Of a stretch of 64,000 nucleotides of DNA, positions 1-8,178 are shown piece after piece. Position numbers and translations under genes: made by a program. The notes under the pieces are model-generated. The model had not been told where the DNA came from, made no database searches, and saw only the letters and a list, made by a program, of their open reading frames with translations. Within the stretch, counting starts at the first letter, position 1. Each line of letters begins with the position of its first letter. The stretch is from contig NZ_CAMHSK010000010.1 in assembly GCF_946187725.1 (NCBI RefSeq), positions 1 through 64,000 on the forward strand, written 5' to 3'. The stretch comes from an uncultured Treponema sp. (GTDB lineage Bacteria > Spirochaetota > Spirochaetia > Treponematales > Treponemataceae).

Positions 1-97
1 CCTTTTCCGCAGGTTTTATGCCCCGTCCGACAGGATTCTCCCGCGAAGGCTCCCGACCCCTGCAGCATGATATGTACCGCGGGCGGGGCGTGACCGC

Positions 98-203
98 CAG
101 GCCATGGAGTGCCGCCGAAGGCGTTCCGGAGCAGGCCAAAGGCCGCGCAGGAATGAGCGCCAGCGAAGCACGGAACGGCGGCAGTAAGGAAAATTCGCGC
201 CTA
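98..203. repeat. GC-rich dispersed intergenic element, copy 1
   Basis: A GC-rich block lies directly downstream of rlpA in an otherwise AT-rich genome. It reads GCCGAAGGCGTTCCGGAGC and ends AAAATTCGCGCC. The reverse complement of 33021-33125 has the same order of words (ATGGAG, GCCGAAGGCGTTCTGGAGC, GGAATGAG-like, CGGAAC, AAAATTCGCGCC). The two are therefore diverged copies of one element. The preceding bases 1-97 are also GC-rich and resemble the insert in the ABC-F gene near 35350-35400 (CGCAGGTTTT, then GCCCC, GTC and CTCC). No protein is supported here; the short open frame over it looks spurious. Confidence 0.55.
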
Positions 204-206
204 AAA

Positions 207-818
207 TTAAATGGTCTTTTTTACAATATAGCCCGCATATCCGTTTAGACGGAGACGCTCTTCTGTTGCCCGCAAATCCTCGTCCGGGATTCGTTTTAGC
301 ACGACACGGACTACGCGCTCGGTCTTCTGAAAATAAACATTTTTAAAACCGCTTTTCAGAAGATTCTGCGCGAGTCTGGAAGCATTTTCTTGATTTGAAA
401 ACGAGGCAATCTGCACATCCCAGAGTTCATGCGGGTCATCGCTTTTTTTGACAGTTTTATTTGGGGAGAGGATTTCTATTTTGACATTTGCTGTACCGGT
501 CTTTATCATTCCGAGTTTTTGAGCGGCTGCCTTTGACACATCAATTTCACGATCTTTGACAAACGGCCCCCTGTCATTTACGCGCACATCTACATTTTTT
601 CCATTGGCAAGATTTGTTACGCGAAGAACTGTGCCAAAAGGAAGAGTTTTATGCGCGCAAGTCATAGCATTCATGTTGAAGATTTCTCCGTTAGCGGTTT
701 TTCTTCCGTGATATTTTTCTGCATAGTAAGAAGCTTTTGCATTTTCTTTATAGACTGATGAAAATGCAAAAGACGACAATGAGAATAGAAACAGCGTTAA
801 TAAAATTTTTGCTTTCAT
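207..818 (-). CDS. rlpA: RlpA-family septal ring lytic transglycosylase with SPOR domain
   Basis: RlpA proteins cleave or bind denuded peptidoglycan strands at the septum and act in the periplasm or as lipoproteins. Residues 1-21 form a signal peptide without a clear lipobox cysteine. A double-psi beta-barrel domain spans about 28-117 with the family motif RVNDRGPF (79-86) and a conserved histidine near residue 56 ([11 protein letters not shown]). A SPOR peptidoglycan-binding domain follows at about 133-203, starting WDVQIASF. At 203 residues it is short but complete. A GATAAT hexamer lies six bases before the ATG, so the mRNA may be nearly leaderless. It is the last gene before a GC-rich repeat and probably monocistronic. 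Confidence 0.88.
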   Translation of the reverse strand: MKAKILLTLFLFSLSSFAFSSVYKENAKASYYAEKYHGRKTANGEIFNMNAMTCAHKTLPFGTVLRVTNLANGKNVDVRVNDRGPFVKDREIDVSKAAAQKLGMIKTGTANVKIEILSPNKTVKKSDDPHELWDVQIASFSNQENASRLAQNLLKSGFKNVYFQKTERVVRVVLKRIPDEDLRATEERLRLNGYAGYIVKKTI

Positions 819-862
819 ATTGTGATTATCGGCTGTTTTTGGATGGATTTTTTGACAGGAAA

Positions 863-890
863 TAAAAAAACACCGCCTGAAAAGCGGTGC
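863..890 (-). terminator. Rho-independent terminator after tRNA-Pro
   Basis: On the minus strand a CACCGC/GCGGTG hairpin (871-876 with 884-889) is followed by a run of T bases (complement of 863-870). It lies directly 3' of tRNA-Pro. Confidence 0.8.
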
Positions 891-898
891 CAGAAAAG

Positions 899-971
899 TC
901 GGGTAGACTGGATTCGAACCAGCGACCCCTACGTCCCGAACGTAGTGCGCTACCAGCTGCGCTACTACCCG
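899..971 (-). tRNA. tRNA-Pro (anticodon CGG)
   Basis: The minus strand folds as a cloverleaf with acceptor CGGGTAG/CTACCCG, a D arm containing AGCTGGTAGCGC, anticodon stem CTACG/CGTAG with loop TTCGGGA (anticodon CGG, decoding CCG) and T arm GGTTCGAATCC. The discriminator is A and CCA is not encoded. It follows tRNA-Asp in one short transcription unit. Confidence 0.95.
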
Positions 972-1003
972 AAAAAAAATAAAACCCGCTTAAAAAAGCG
1001 GGC
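972..1003 (-). terminator. Hairpin terminator between tRNA-Asp and tRNA-Pro
   Basis: Minus strand: a CCCGCT/AGCGGG stem (985-990 with 997-1002) is followed by a T-rich tract (complement of 972-984). It lies just 3' of tRNA-Asp. It could act as a terminator or as a processing or attenuation hairpin, since no separate promoter for tRNA-Pro is visible in the short gap. Confidence 0.7.
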
Positions 1004-1009
1004 AATAAA

Positions 1010-1083
1010 CGGGAGCGAAGGGGCTCGAACCCTCGATCTCCGGCGTGACAGGCCAGCGCGATAACCAGCTTCGCTACGCCCCC
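1010..1083 (-). tRNA. tRNA-Asp (anticodon GTC)
   Basis: Minus strand cloverleaf with acceptor GGGGGCG pairing CGCTCCC (one G-T pair), D arm AGCTGGTTATCGC, anticodon stem CTGGC/GCCGG with loop CTGTCAC (anticodon GTC), T arm GGTTCGAGCCC and discriminator G, as expected for tRNA-Asp. CCA is not encoded. Confidence 0.96.
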
Positions 1084-1097
1084 AGTTGATGTTTGAT

Positions 1098-1127
1098 AAT
1101 ATAGCAAAAAGACATAATCTCTGTCAA
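1098..1127 (-). promoter_or_regulatory. Promoter of the tRNA-Asp/tRNA-Pro unit
   Basis: Minus strand TTGACA (1122-1127), 18-base spacer, then TATATT (1098-1103) preceded by TG in the extended -10 position. The predicted start is near 1091, about 8 bases before mature tRNA-Asp. This is the best match to a housekeeping sigma consensus in the window. Confidence 0.75.
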
Positions 1128-1164
1128 TACTATGATTCTCGATTTTCGTTATTTTTTAGGAAAA

Positions 1165-2199
1165 TCAACCACGCGGCGCCTTTGCCGGATCAATCGGCTG
1201 TCCGTTTTGGAAGACCATGAGAGAGATTTGTGACTTGCCTGTATAAGTGTCAATTCCTGCCGTTCCGATTTCAGAACTGTAGTTTATGTAATCACCTTTT
1301 GAGACATCGATTGAACCTAAGCCAGTGTATGCGTAAATATGCCCGGTTTTGCTCTGAATGAAGACGACATTTCCAAAACCTCGGTAAGAACCTGAGAACA
1401 TAACCGTACCTGCACGAATGGCCTTTACTTCTTCATCTTTTTTCGCGGCCATGCTTACGCCGCCGACTTTTCCGTTTATGTAGACGATATTTTCAGTTTT
1501 TACCGGCCAGACAAGCGATGAATCGGCCTTTTTGCTTGAATAATTGTGAGGATCGTTTTTTGCAAGTTCTGGCACTTTGGCTGAAGAACTTGTTTTTGCG
1601 GCTTCCGATGAAGATTTTTCTGCCGAGCCAGATTTTGTGCTTGTAACTTCAGTTGAGGCAGGAATTTTTGCAGACGCGCCAGGAACTTTGATTTTCTGAC
1701 CGACCTTTAACGCGGCTTCGCTTCCAACTCCGTTCAGTTTCTGCAAATCTGCGACCGAAATTCCATATTTTTTTGAAATTCCAAACCAAGTTTCGCCTTT
1801 TTGAACGGTATAAGTTCCGTCTGACAGAGCATTTTCCTTTGTTTGAGGGGTTGAAGCCTTTGCTGTTCCCGCAGATGATGCCGCCGTTTTTGTAGTGTTT
1901 GAACTTGCGGTTGCAGCTTGTGCGGTCTGAGTACCAGCAGCAGGAGCCTGAACGACGTTTTTTGCCGTCTGAGCAGATGTTTTTGACTGGTCAGGGATTT
2001 TTATCTTCTGGCCGATTTTGATACCTGCATCTGAAAGTCCGTTTGCTTCTTGAATCGTGCTTACTGAAACCCCGTAAGTTTTACTGATTGAATACAGAGT
2101 TTCGCCTTTCTGAACTTCATGTGTTGTATCAGAATACAAATGAGAGACGGCCGAACAAATTAAAATAAAAAATGCGACTTTAAAAACCGGAAATTTCAT
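1165..2199 (-). CDS. LysM-LysM-degenerate M23 peptidase-like envelope protein
   Basis: A secreted peptidoglycan-binding protein of the NlpD/EnvC type. From the ATG at 2199 (344 residues) there is a signal peptide (1-22), a LysM at about 26-69 (VQKGETLYSISK), a low-complexity Ala/Ser/Thr linker, a second LysM at about 129-173, another linker, and an M23-like fold at about 230-337. The M23 metal ligands are missing: the HxxxD position reads GGVSM, the YxH position reads YAYTGL, and the C-terminal HxH reads SQISLMVF. It is therefore probably not an active endopeptidase and may activate an amidase, as NlpD and EnvC do. The frame extends 48 codons upstream to 2343, but that part is encoded by intergenic repeats and precedes the signal peptide, so I reject it. 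Confidence 0.82.
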   Translation of the reverse strand: MKFPVFKVAFFILICSAVSHLYSDTTHEVQKGETLYSISKTYGVSVSTIQEANGLSDAGIKIGQKIKIPDQSKTSAQTAKNVVQAPAAGTQTAQAATASSNTTKTAASSAGTAKASTPQTKENALSDGTYTVQKGETWFGISKKYGISVADLQKLNGVGSEAALKVGQKIKVPGASAKIPASTEVTSTKSGSAEKSSSEAAKTSSSAKVPELAKNDPHNYSSKKADSSLVWPVKTENIVYINGKVGGVSMAAKKDEEVKAIRAGTVMFSGSYRGFGNVVFIQSKTGHIYAYTGLGSIDVSKGDYINYSSEIGTAGIDTYTGKSQISLMVFQNGQPIDPAKAPRG

Positions 2200-2279
2200 A
2201 TCTTTGACATTTTCGGCAAGAAAAGAGAAAGATTTAAGTAAATTATGGGGGATTTTAAGGGGTAGTGGAAAAGCTAAGC

Positions 2280-2450
2280 TTTGAAACGAGGGATGTCTAA
2301 GAAGAAGTTTTTGCGGTGGTTGAGCCTGTTGAAACCACCACATATAGTATGAATGGTCATTTCGACAAGCTCAATGACCGTAACCACTGAACTTATCAGT
2401 CATCCCCTTTAATTTCTAACTGCTAATTGCTAATTGCTAATTGCTTAATC
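2280..2450. repeat. Cluster of three small intergenic repeats
   Basis: Two hairpin repeats share a core: GGTGGTTGAGCCTGTTGAAACCACC (2316-2340, read here in words) and GGTCATTTCGACAAGC with TCAATGACC (2355-2379). In each, complementary ends flank a TTCGACAAGCTCA-type centre. They are followed by tandem CTAATTG heptamers (about 2411-2447), whose reverse complement AGCAATT runs into the TAA stop of the HD gene (2445-2447). There is no coding sense in the patch. Confidence 0.6.
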
Positions 2451-3677
2451 TTCCATGATTGACCAGAAAAGCTGCATTGCGTCAATTCCGTTGATTTTAA
2501 CCCCTGAAAGATAGCTTTTGAGAATGTTGTCGCGACCACTTGTAAGCTGCTTGCTTGTGATTCCGTATTTTATCGAACTGTCAGCTTCAATAAATGCACT
2601 CAAATGGTCTGCCAGGCGGACAAGCTTTCCATCGACAGGAGAATAAACATCAGAGTTATAATTTTCGCGAAGTTCTTCCCATGTGACGGTCTGTGCGCTA
2701 TGCCGGCCATCAAGTTCAGGAACAAGGATTCGATTCTGGAATTCATCGTTCGTAAAGTAAAGAATTTCGTCAACATAAAAATCTTCCATTAGCGGAACAA
2801 GCTCGGAATGAACGATGTCATCTTCAATATTTTTTACGATTCCAGGAAGTTCGTTTGTCGCCTGTTTTACAGGAGAAATTATGTCTCTTGTAACCGATTC
2901 AGGCAAATCATGGAAAAGCGCACTGAAAAAATCATTAAAAAGCCGCTTTTTGCATGGAGAATCACCGTTGTCACGGAGCAAAAGCAATGTTGCGACTGCT
3001 ACAAAAAAACAATGTCCGAGAACGCTTGTCTGTGGAACGCGCGGAGTCTGATTCCATCGGGTCTGAAAACGAAGCTGCTCGGTCTTCATTATGAAATGAA
3101 AAGGTTTTTTGCGCTCCAAAAGCATTTTAACGCCTTTTAAATCGGCAAATCGCTTTAAATTTTCGCTCAGTTCCGTGTGAATTTTTTCTGTCCGCTCGAT
3201 TTCATTGACTTTTTCAATCATTTCAAGCTCACGGAGAGAAGAAAATTTGTGCGCGGCTTCCAGAACACGCTCCGTCAGGGTAAATTCAGTGCGCTCAAGA
3301 TTCGAATCCTGTTCCAGATATAAAGAAAAACGCTCCAGCAATTCATCATCGGAAATGATATCGCTGTATTTTGAGAAAACCCACTCATTGAGCTTTTTGT
3401 ATTCTTCGGGGTACTTTGCCCGAATCATCTGCTGGACAGGCGATTTTATGTCACAGAGAGCGATTTTTCGGAGCAAATCAAACAGGGAAGCATAAATCAT
3501 CCATTCCCAGTCAATTTCATGCCCTTCCGACTCTTCGTATTTTCCGATTATGTATGCGACAACCATCTTTTCGGCCGCTTTATCCATCTCAACCAAATCA
3601 AACGGTCTTACAAGGTCATTCCAGCGCTGAATGGAAAAACCTTCGAAAATTTTGAGAATGAGTTTTTTGTTAAGCAT
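2445..3677 (-). CDS. Tandem HD-domain protein, YfbR-like C-terminal half
   Basis: From ATG 3677 the product has 410 residues. The C-terminal half carries an HD phosphohydrolase signature: H222, H256-D257 in ALFHDLPE followed by RDIISPVK, and a late Asp in ADHLSAF. This closely resembles YfbR-type 5'-deoxynucleotidases. The N-terminal half contains a matching segment at 65-83 (LFDLLRKIALCDIKSPVQ), in which the HD pair is replaced by D67-L68. It therefore looks like an inactive duplicate. The start was chosen because it lies one base after the stop of the upstream gene; the frame extends 18 codons further. It is the last gene of the cheW-recN operon. The substrate is unknown; a role in nucleotide pools beside nadK and recN is an inference. 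Confidence 0.75.
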   Translation of the reverse strand: MLNKKLILKIFEGFSIQRWNDLVRPFDLVEMDKAAEKMVVAYIIGKYEESEGHEIDWEWMIYASLFDLLRKIALCDIKSPVQQMIRAKYPEEYKKLNEWVFSKYSDIISDDELLERFSLYLEQDSNLERTEFTLTERVLEAAHKFSSLRELEMIEKVNEIERTEKIHTELSENLKRFADLKGVKMLLERKKPFHFIMKTEQLRFQTRWNQTPRVPQTSVLGHCFFVAVATLLLLRDNGDSPCKKRLFNDFFSALFHDLPESVTRDIISPVKQATNELPGIVKNIEDDIVHSELVPLMEDFYVDEILYFTNDEFQNRILVPELDGRHSAQTVTWEELRENYNSDVYSPVDGKLVRLADHLSAFIEADSSIKYGITSKQLTSGRDNILKSYLSGVKINGIDAMQLFWSIMED

Positions 3678-3678
3678 T

Positions 3679-4482
3679 TTAGTTTGCACGCCCCATTTTA
3701 TGGTCAGCTTCGAGTTTCTGCTTCCAGACACCGGCCTTTTTCTTGATTTCTTCAGCCTCTTCTGATTCGCCCAAGGCTATGGCCACTCTTCTTCCGGCAG
3801 AAAGATAAAGGATGGCAAGACGCATATCATCGATTCGATGGGTTGAAAGTTCGTAACGGTCGCGATAAGCAGTTGCTGACTGATCCAAAAGTTTTCTTAT
3901 GAGACGAATGTAAAGTACACTGTTGTCATAATCAGGAGAATGAGGATCGAAATAATCTTTTGAAGCCTGTTTTAAATCGAGAAGATTTCGTGCAACAGTC
4001 GCGAATCGCCCCTGAACTTCAACAAAAGACCACTTCCATTTTGTATTATCGCCGAATGCATCAATAAGAAGGGAAATAGCAAGGCCAAGCTTACGGATAA
4101 GATAAAATCGTTTTTCGAGAGGTGCTGTACCGATTGCGGCAATTTTATCATCAAGCTCTGTCTGAGGCGCATCAACGATATTAGAGACAATTTCTTCAAG
4201 ATAGATGATTGCCTTGTAAATCATTTTTCGGGCATCATTGAGGGCATCGTTATCCTTTGTGTTCACGAATTTAACGGTAAGGTCGTTGATTGTGATGTAG
4301 TATGTTGCGCATCCAATCATTTCGTCACAAAGATTAAGCTTTTTATATGCGGCACCAGCAGGATTGTGTTCGATGGAGGCAAGAACCTTTTTTTCCCGAT
4401 CAAAAGCCTCTTCTATCATTTTTTTGTAAGGTTCACATTTGATTTCGCAAAGCTCGCGATTTTCTGTAAGAACTTTTGCCAT
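3679..4482 (-). CDS. Conserved hypothetical protein
   Basis: Not recognised. The 267-residue product is soluble and predicted mostly helical, with no signal peptide or membrane segment. It is rich in Lys, Glu, Asp and Leu and has three Cys residues near the N-terminus (12, 16 and 52) without a clear metal motif. Its start shares one base with the recN stop (TAATG) and its stop is one base before the HD gene, so the three are almost certainly translationally coupled. It has no catalytic motif that I can name. Confidence 0.8.
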   Translation of the reverse strand: MAKVLTENRELCEIKCEPYKKMIEEAFDREKKVLASIEHNPAGAAYKKLNLCDEMIGCATYYITINDLTVKFVNTKDNDALNDARKMIYKAIIYLEEIVSNIVDAPQTELDDKIAAIGTAPLEKRFYLIRKLGLAISLLIDAFGDNTKWKWSFVEVQGRFATVARNLLDLKQASKDYFDPHSPDYDNSVLYIRLIRKLLDQSATAYRDRYELSTHRIDDMRLAILYLSAGRRVAIALGESEEAEEIKKKAGVWKQKLEADHKMGRAN

Positions 4483-6242
4483 TAGTTTATCCCCCCAAAC
4501 TTTGACAACATTGAACGGGCATGTTCAAGAGATTGTGAACTTGCCGCATCTCCAGAAAGCATTCTCGCAATCTCGGAGACCCTATCCTCACCTGTGATTT
4601 CATGGACACGAGTCTGTGTCGCCCCATTACTCACGCCTTTTTCTATTTTAATTTGATTATCGGCATAAACCGCGATGCTTGCAAGATGCGTAATGCACAA
4701 AACCTGACGATTTTTTGCCAAATTCTTGAGATGACTGCCTATTGAAACAGCAACTTCACCACCGATTCCAGTATCAATCTCATCAAAAATCATCGTGCCC
4801 ACGGTTGAAGTGCCAGATTCATCTGACTGACACAAAATTGTCTTTAGTGACAACATGACTCGGCTTAATTCACCGCCAGAAGCGATTTTTGCAAGCGGCT
4901 GCAATGGCTGACCTGGGTTCGCGCTGATAAGGAATTCAATGTCATCGATTCCGTAAGGACCGCATTTTTGCGTAACATCATTTCCTGTTTTTTCGGCAAC
5001 ATTTACACAGAAACGGGTGCCCTTCATGCCAAGTGAAGAAAGAACCTGCACAACGCCCTGGGCCATTTTTTCCGCAGCAGCTTTTCGTGCCTGAGAAATT
5101 GATTTTGCCTCAAGGTAGACCTTTTTGCCAAGTTCAGCAATTTCCTTCTCAAGATTCTCTTTTTTGTCTGAAGATGAGTCCAGTTCTTCAAGGCGATTCT
5201 GTGCTTTTTCACAATATGAAATGACTTCAGAAAGAGGTGCCGTTACAGAAGAAGCGTATTTCTTTTTAAGATTATAAATTAAAGTCTGTCGCTCCTGAAC
5301 CTGTGCAAGGCGTTCCGGGTCAAAAACAAGGGATGACGCGTAAGATTTGTACTCTTCGGCAATATCGTTAAGCTCGTAAAATGCGCTGTCAATTCGTTCA
5401 GTGAGCTTTTGAAGTGATTTGTCGGAAGAAGATGCAGAATCTGCAAATACACGGATTTTTTTGAGAACGGAAACAACAGCACCGCCCTCGCCGCCTGAAA
5501 GAGCCGAATTGATTGCTTCAACATCAGAGTAAAGTTTTTCAAATGAGGAAAGTTTGGTTTCTTCATCATCAAGCTCGACATCTTCATTCGGCTTTAATTT
5601 TGCATCGGTGATTTCCTTGACTGCAAAATTGAGAAAATCGATTTTTTGTGCACGATCACGGTCATCAGTGTTAAGTTCGTCCAAAATTTTGCGTTTTGCG
5701 ACAAGCTCAGAATAAAGAGATGTAAAAGCAGAAACTTTTTCGGTCAGACCAGCATAAGAATCTAGGAATTTACGGTGCTCACTCACTTTCATGAGCGACT
5801 GATGTTCATGCTGACCGTGAATATCAATCAAAAATGCGCTGAATTCCGCCAAATCGGCACGAGTTACCGCAGTGCCTCCAATCCAGCTTCCTGATTTTCC
5901 GTTTTCGCGTATGACACGGCGAAGCAAGATTCGGTCATCTTCGGCTTCAATTCCATGTAAATTCAGCCATTCGTAAGCATTTAAAGGCTCTTCATCTTCA
6001 GAAAGCTCGCGCACTGAAGAAGGAGCACGCCCCAGATAAAAAGTGCCTGAAACTACAGATTCATGCGCTCCAGCGCGAATATGCTCAACGCCGCCCTTTC
6101 CACCAAGCAGAAAAGTCAAGGCACCGATTAAAAGGGATTTTCCCGCACCGGTTTCACCAGAAAGAACCGTAAAACCGCCGTTGAATTCAAGAGAAGCACT
6201 GTCGATAAGGGCAAAGTCTTTAATTGAAAGATCTTCAAGCAT
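4482..6242 (-). CDS. recN: DNA repair protein RecN
   Basis: RecN is a cytoplasmic SMC-like ATPase that holds DNA ends together during double-strand break repair. At 586 residues it is close to the usual family length. It has Walker A GETGAGKS (29-36), a long coiled-coil middle (about 160-380), the signature region ASGGELSRVMLSL and the Walker B segment TMIFDEIDTGIGGE near residue 480. It overlaps nadK by 8 bases and its stop overlaps the next start. The nadK-recN pairing is common in bacteria, which supports both calls. Confidence 0.95.
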   Translation of the reverse strand: MLEDLSIKDFALIDSASLEFNGGFTVLSGETGAGKSLLIGALTFLLGGKGGVEHIRAGAHESVVSGTFYLGRAPSSVRELSEDEEPLNAYEWLNLHGIEAEDDRILLRRVIRENGKSGSWIGGTAVTRADLAEFSAFLIDIHGQHEHQSLMKVSEHRKFLDSYAGLTEKVSAFTSLYSELVAKRKILDELNTDDRDRAQKIDFLNFAVKEITDAKLKPNEDVELDDEETKLSSFEKLYSDVEAINSALSGGEGGAVVSVLKKIRVFADSASSSDKSLQKLTERIDSAFYELNDIAEEYKSYASSLVFDPERLAQVQERQTLIYNLKKKYASSVTAPLSEVISYCEKAQNRLEELDSSSDKKENLEKEIAELGKKVYLEAKSISQARKAAAEKMAQGVVQVLSSLGMKGTRFCVNVAEKTGNDVTQKCGPYGIDDIEFLISANPGQPLQPLAKIASGGELSRVMLSLKTILCQSDESGTSTVGTMIFDEIDTGIGGEVAVSIGSHLKNLAKNRQVLCITHLASIAVYADNQIKIEKGVSNGATQTRVHEITGEDRVSEIARMLSGDAASSQSLEHARSMLSKFGGIN

Positions 6243-7086
6243 GTTGAGGGCCTCCTGACCAGTTCAATTTTGAGCGGAGTGCATTGTAAAATTTTTCTTT
6301 TGTGCAGCCAATCAGTTTCGCCTTTGCATCAATTTGTTTGATTTTAATTACATCACCGACATGCAAATCAACTGGAATCTGACCGTCCACACTAATTACG
6401 ACATCAGAAATACGAGAAGGCAAAATTTCGATTTCAAGCTGCCCTTCAGGACTTAAAACAATCGGGCGACTCGAAAGCGAAAAAGCATTCATCAAAGTTA
6501 AAACCATAGCATCAAGCCCAGGATCAATTATTGGACCGCCCGCACTCGCTGAATAGGCGGTTGACCCTGTAGCCGTTGAAACAATCATGCCGTCAGCCTT
6601 TATTTCACCTAGCGGCACATTATCATATAAAACATTGAACGAAATCGTGTGCGCAGCAGTTTTTCCGCAGATTACAATGTCGTTTAATCCTGTTGCACTC
6701 AAACGACGCTTTTCATTGCAATATAAATCTGCCTGAAGCATACTTCGCTCATCAATCACTGATTTGTCGGCAAGAAAATCATCAAGTTCTTTTTTCCACT
6801 CATTTCGCTGAACACTCGCAATAAATCCGAAAGAACCAAAATTTATCGGAAAAATCGGGATTCCCAAAGGAGCACAACCGCGGGCCGCAAAAAGAACTGT
6901 ACCGTCACCACCCATCGTAATAACAAAATCATAGCCGTAAAAAGGATATTGCTCAGAAAAACCGTTAAACAAAAAGATGTCAGTGCAAATTCCAAGCTTT
7001 TCAAGATACTGGAGGATTTCATTTCCGAGAGACTTTGATTCTTCTTTAAAACTGTTTACGACGATTAGTGACTTTTTTACTTTCAT
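6235..7086 (-). CDS. nadK: NAD kinase
   Basis: Phosphorylates NAD to NADP. The 283-residue product carries the family GGDGT motif at 59-63 (TMGGDGTVL), the NxFGSFGF segment after it, and the second conserved block KADGMIVSTATGSTAYS around 165-180. The sequence is complete. It lies 9 bases after the DegT-like gene and overlaps recN, within the cheW-to-HD operon. Confidence 0.95.
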   Translation of the reverse strand: MKVKKSLIVVNSFKEESKSLGNEILQYLEKLGICTDIFLFNGFSEQYPFYGYDFVITMGGDGTVLFAARGCAPLGIPIFPINFGSFGFIASVQRNEWKKELDDFLADKSVIDERSMLQADLYCNEKRRLSATGLNDIVICGKTAAHTISFNVLYDNVPLGEIKADGMIVSTATGSTAYSASAGGPIIDPGLDAMVLTLMNAFSLSSRPIVLSPEGQLEIEILPSRISDVVISVDGQIPVDLHVGDVIKIKQIDAKAKLIGCTKEKFYNALRSKLNWSGGPQHA

Positions 7087-7095
7087 AGATTTTCG

Positions 7096-8169
7096 TTACG
7101 GCAATGTTCCCAGAACCTTGGCTATTTTGGTTGCAGATTCTGAACCAAGACGCGGATACAAAGGAAAAAGCACACAGCGGAGATACAGTGACTTAGCATG
7201 TATGAACTTAGACTGCTCTTCGTCTGCAAGAACGGCAATTACAGAATTTTCGTATGCCGGCCTGATTTCAATTTCCTTTCGTGAAGAATATTGTTTTGCA
7301 TCCTTAAAACTTCCAGAAAGTACAACCGGAAATGACCAAATTGTCGAACCTTCTTCTGCTTCACGCACAAAAGTTTTGTTTTTACCGCTCATGAGCGATT
7401 TTTGGAAAATAGCAAACAAGGCTTTTCGAGCCTGTTCATTGCGGGCAAATTCTTTCATCTGAATGAAGCCCAATGCACTGTTCATATCCGGGAGAATATC
7501 AGTTTCAGGAGCATTATCGGTGAATTTTTTGAGGACAATCCATTCACGGCGTTTGGGAGAAATGAGAACGGCTCCACCGCCAGCCGTGATTGTATCATTT
7601 GCTTCGAGGCCAAGAATTGAATAGAGACCTGCCATCCCCGCCTTTTTGGGAGCATTTTCTTTATTATCTGGAGTTTCGCTGCCTTCTGCAGGAGCCGCTG
7701 GATAAACCGCTCCAACCGAATGAGAAATATCTTCGATTACAGGAATACCAAAAGCCAGGAAATCTTCGATTTTTGGCAGAATTCCCATTGTTTCATGCAA
7801 AAGAAGCAAACGGCCGCCGTTTTTAATTCCTTCTTCAACGGATTCTGGAGAAATAAGCCCGTCTTCTTCACGAACATCAAGAACGAGCGGGTTGAGACCA
7901 AGATTTTTGACTGCGGTATAGTGCCAGCTTGGAGCCAGGGCAGAAATCATTACAGATTCTCCCGGCTGCAAGTCCAATGCCTTGACTACATAAGAAAAAG
8001 CAATTGCGGGACTTCTGAATGCAACCGCGCCGTCACAGCCAGTAAATTCCTTTACCGTCTGGATAAGTTTTGCGTTCAACTCACCGGGACCGAGTTTTTC
8101 ATCGACCATGCAAGTTAAAACCGCATCCATTTCTTTTCTGCGGATAGTAGAACTAAATGTCTGAATCAT
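7096..8169 (-). CDS. DegT/DnrJ/EryC1-fold protein lacking the PLP lysine
   Basis: The 357-residue product has the fold-type I layout of DegT/DnrJ/EryC1 sugar aminotransferases. It contains GCDGAVAFRSPAIA near 44-57, the cofactor Asp148 in VIEDISHSVGA, and a C-terminal substrate region. At the place where the family has a catalytic Lys before TTGEGG, it reads LEANDTITAGGGAV (188-201), with no Lys in either reasonable alignment. It may be a pseudoenzyme, a dehydratase-like variant (some family members replace Lys by His, which is also absent here), or a binding protein. It sits between cheW (9-base gap) and nadK (9-base gap). Older annotations of treponemes call such genes spsC. Confidence 0.72.
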   Translation of the reverse strand: MIQTFSSTIRRKEMDAVLTCMVDEKLGPGELNAKLIQTVKEFTGCDGAVAFRSPAIAFSYVVKALDLQPGESVMISALAPSWHYTAVKNLGLNPLVLDVREEDGLISPESVEEGIKNGGRLLLLHETMGILPKIEDFLAFGIPVIEDISHSVGAVYPAAPAEGSETPDNKENAPKKAGMAGLYSILGLEANDTITAGGGAVLISPKRREWIVLKKFTDNAPETDILPDMNSALGFIQMKEFARNEQARKALFAIFQKSLMSGKNKTFVREAEEGSTIWSFPVVLSGSFKDAKQYSSRKEIEIRPAYENSVIAVLADEEQSKFIHAKSLYLRCVLFPLYPRLGSESATKIAKVLGTLP

Positions 8170-8178
8170 TTGTTATTG

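Noticed and set aside
18-248. 76-codon open frame at the window start
   Set aside because: It covers a dispersed GC-rich repeat and overlaps the rlpA end; Arg/Gly/Pro composition reflects GC content.
2200-2343. N-terminal extension of the LysM protein
   Set aside because: It is encoded by intergenic hairpin repeats and would precede a good signal peptide.
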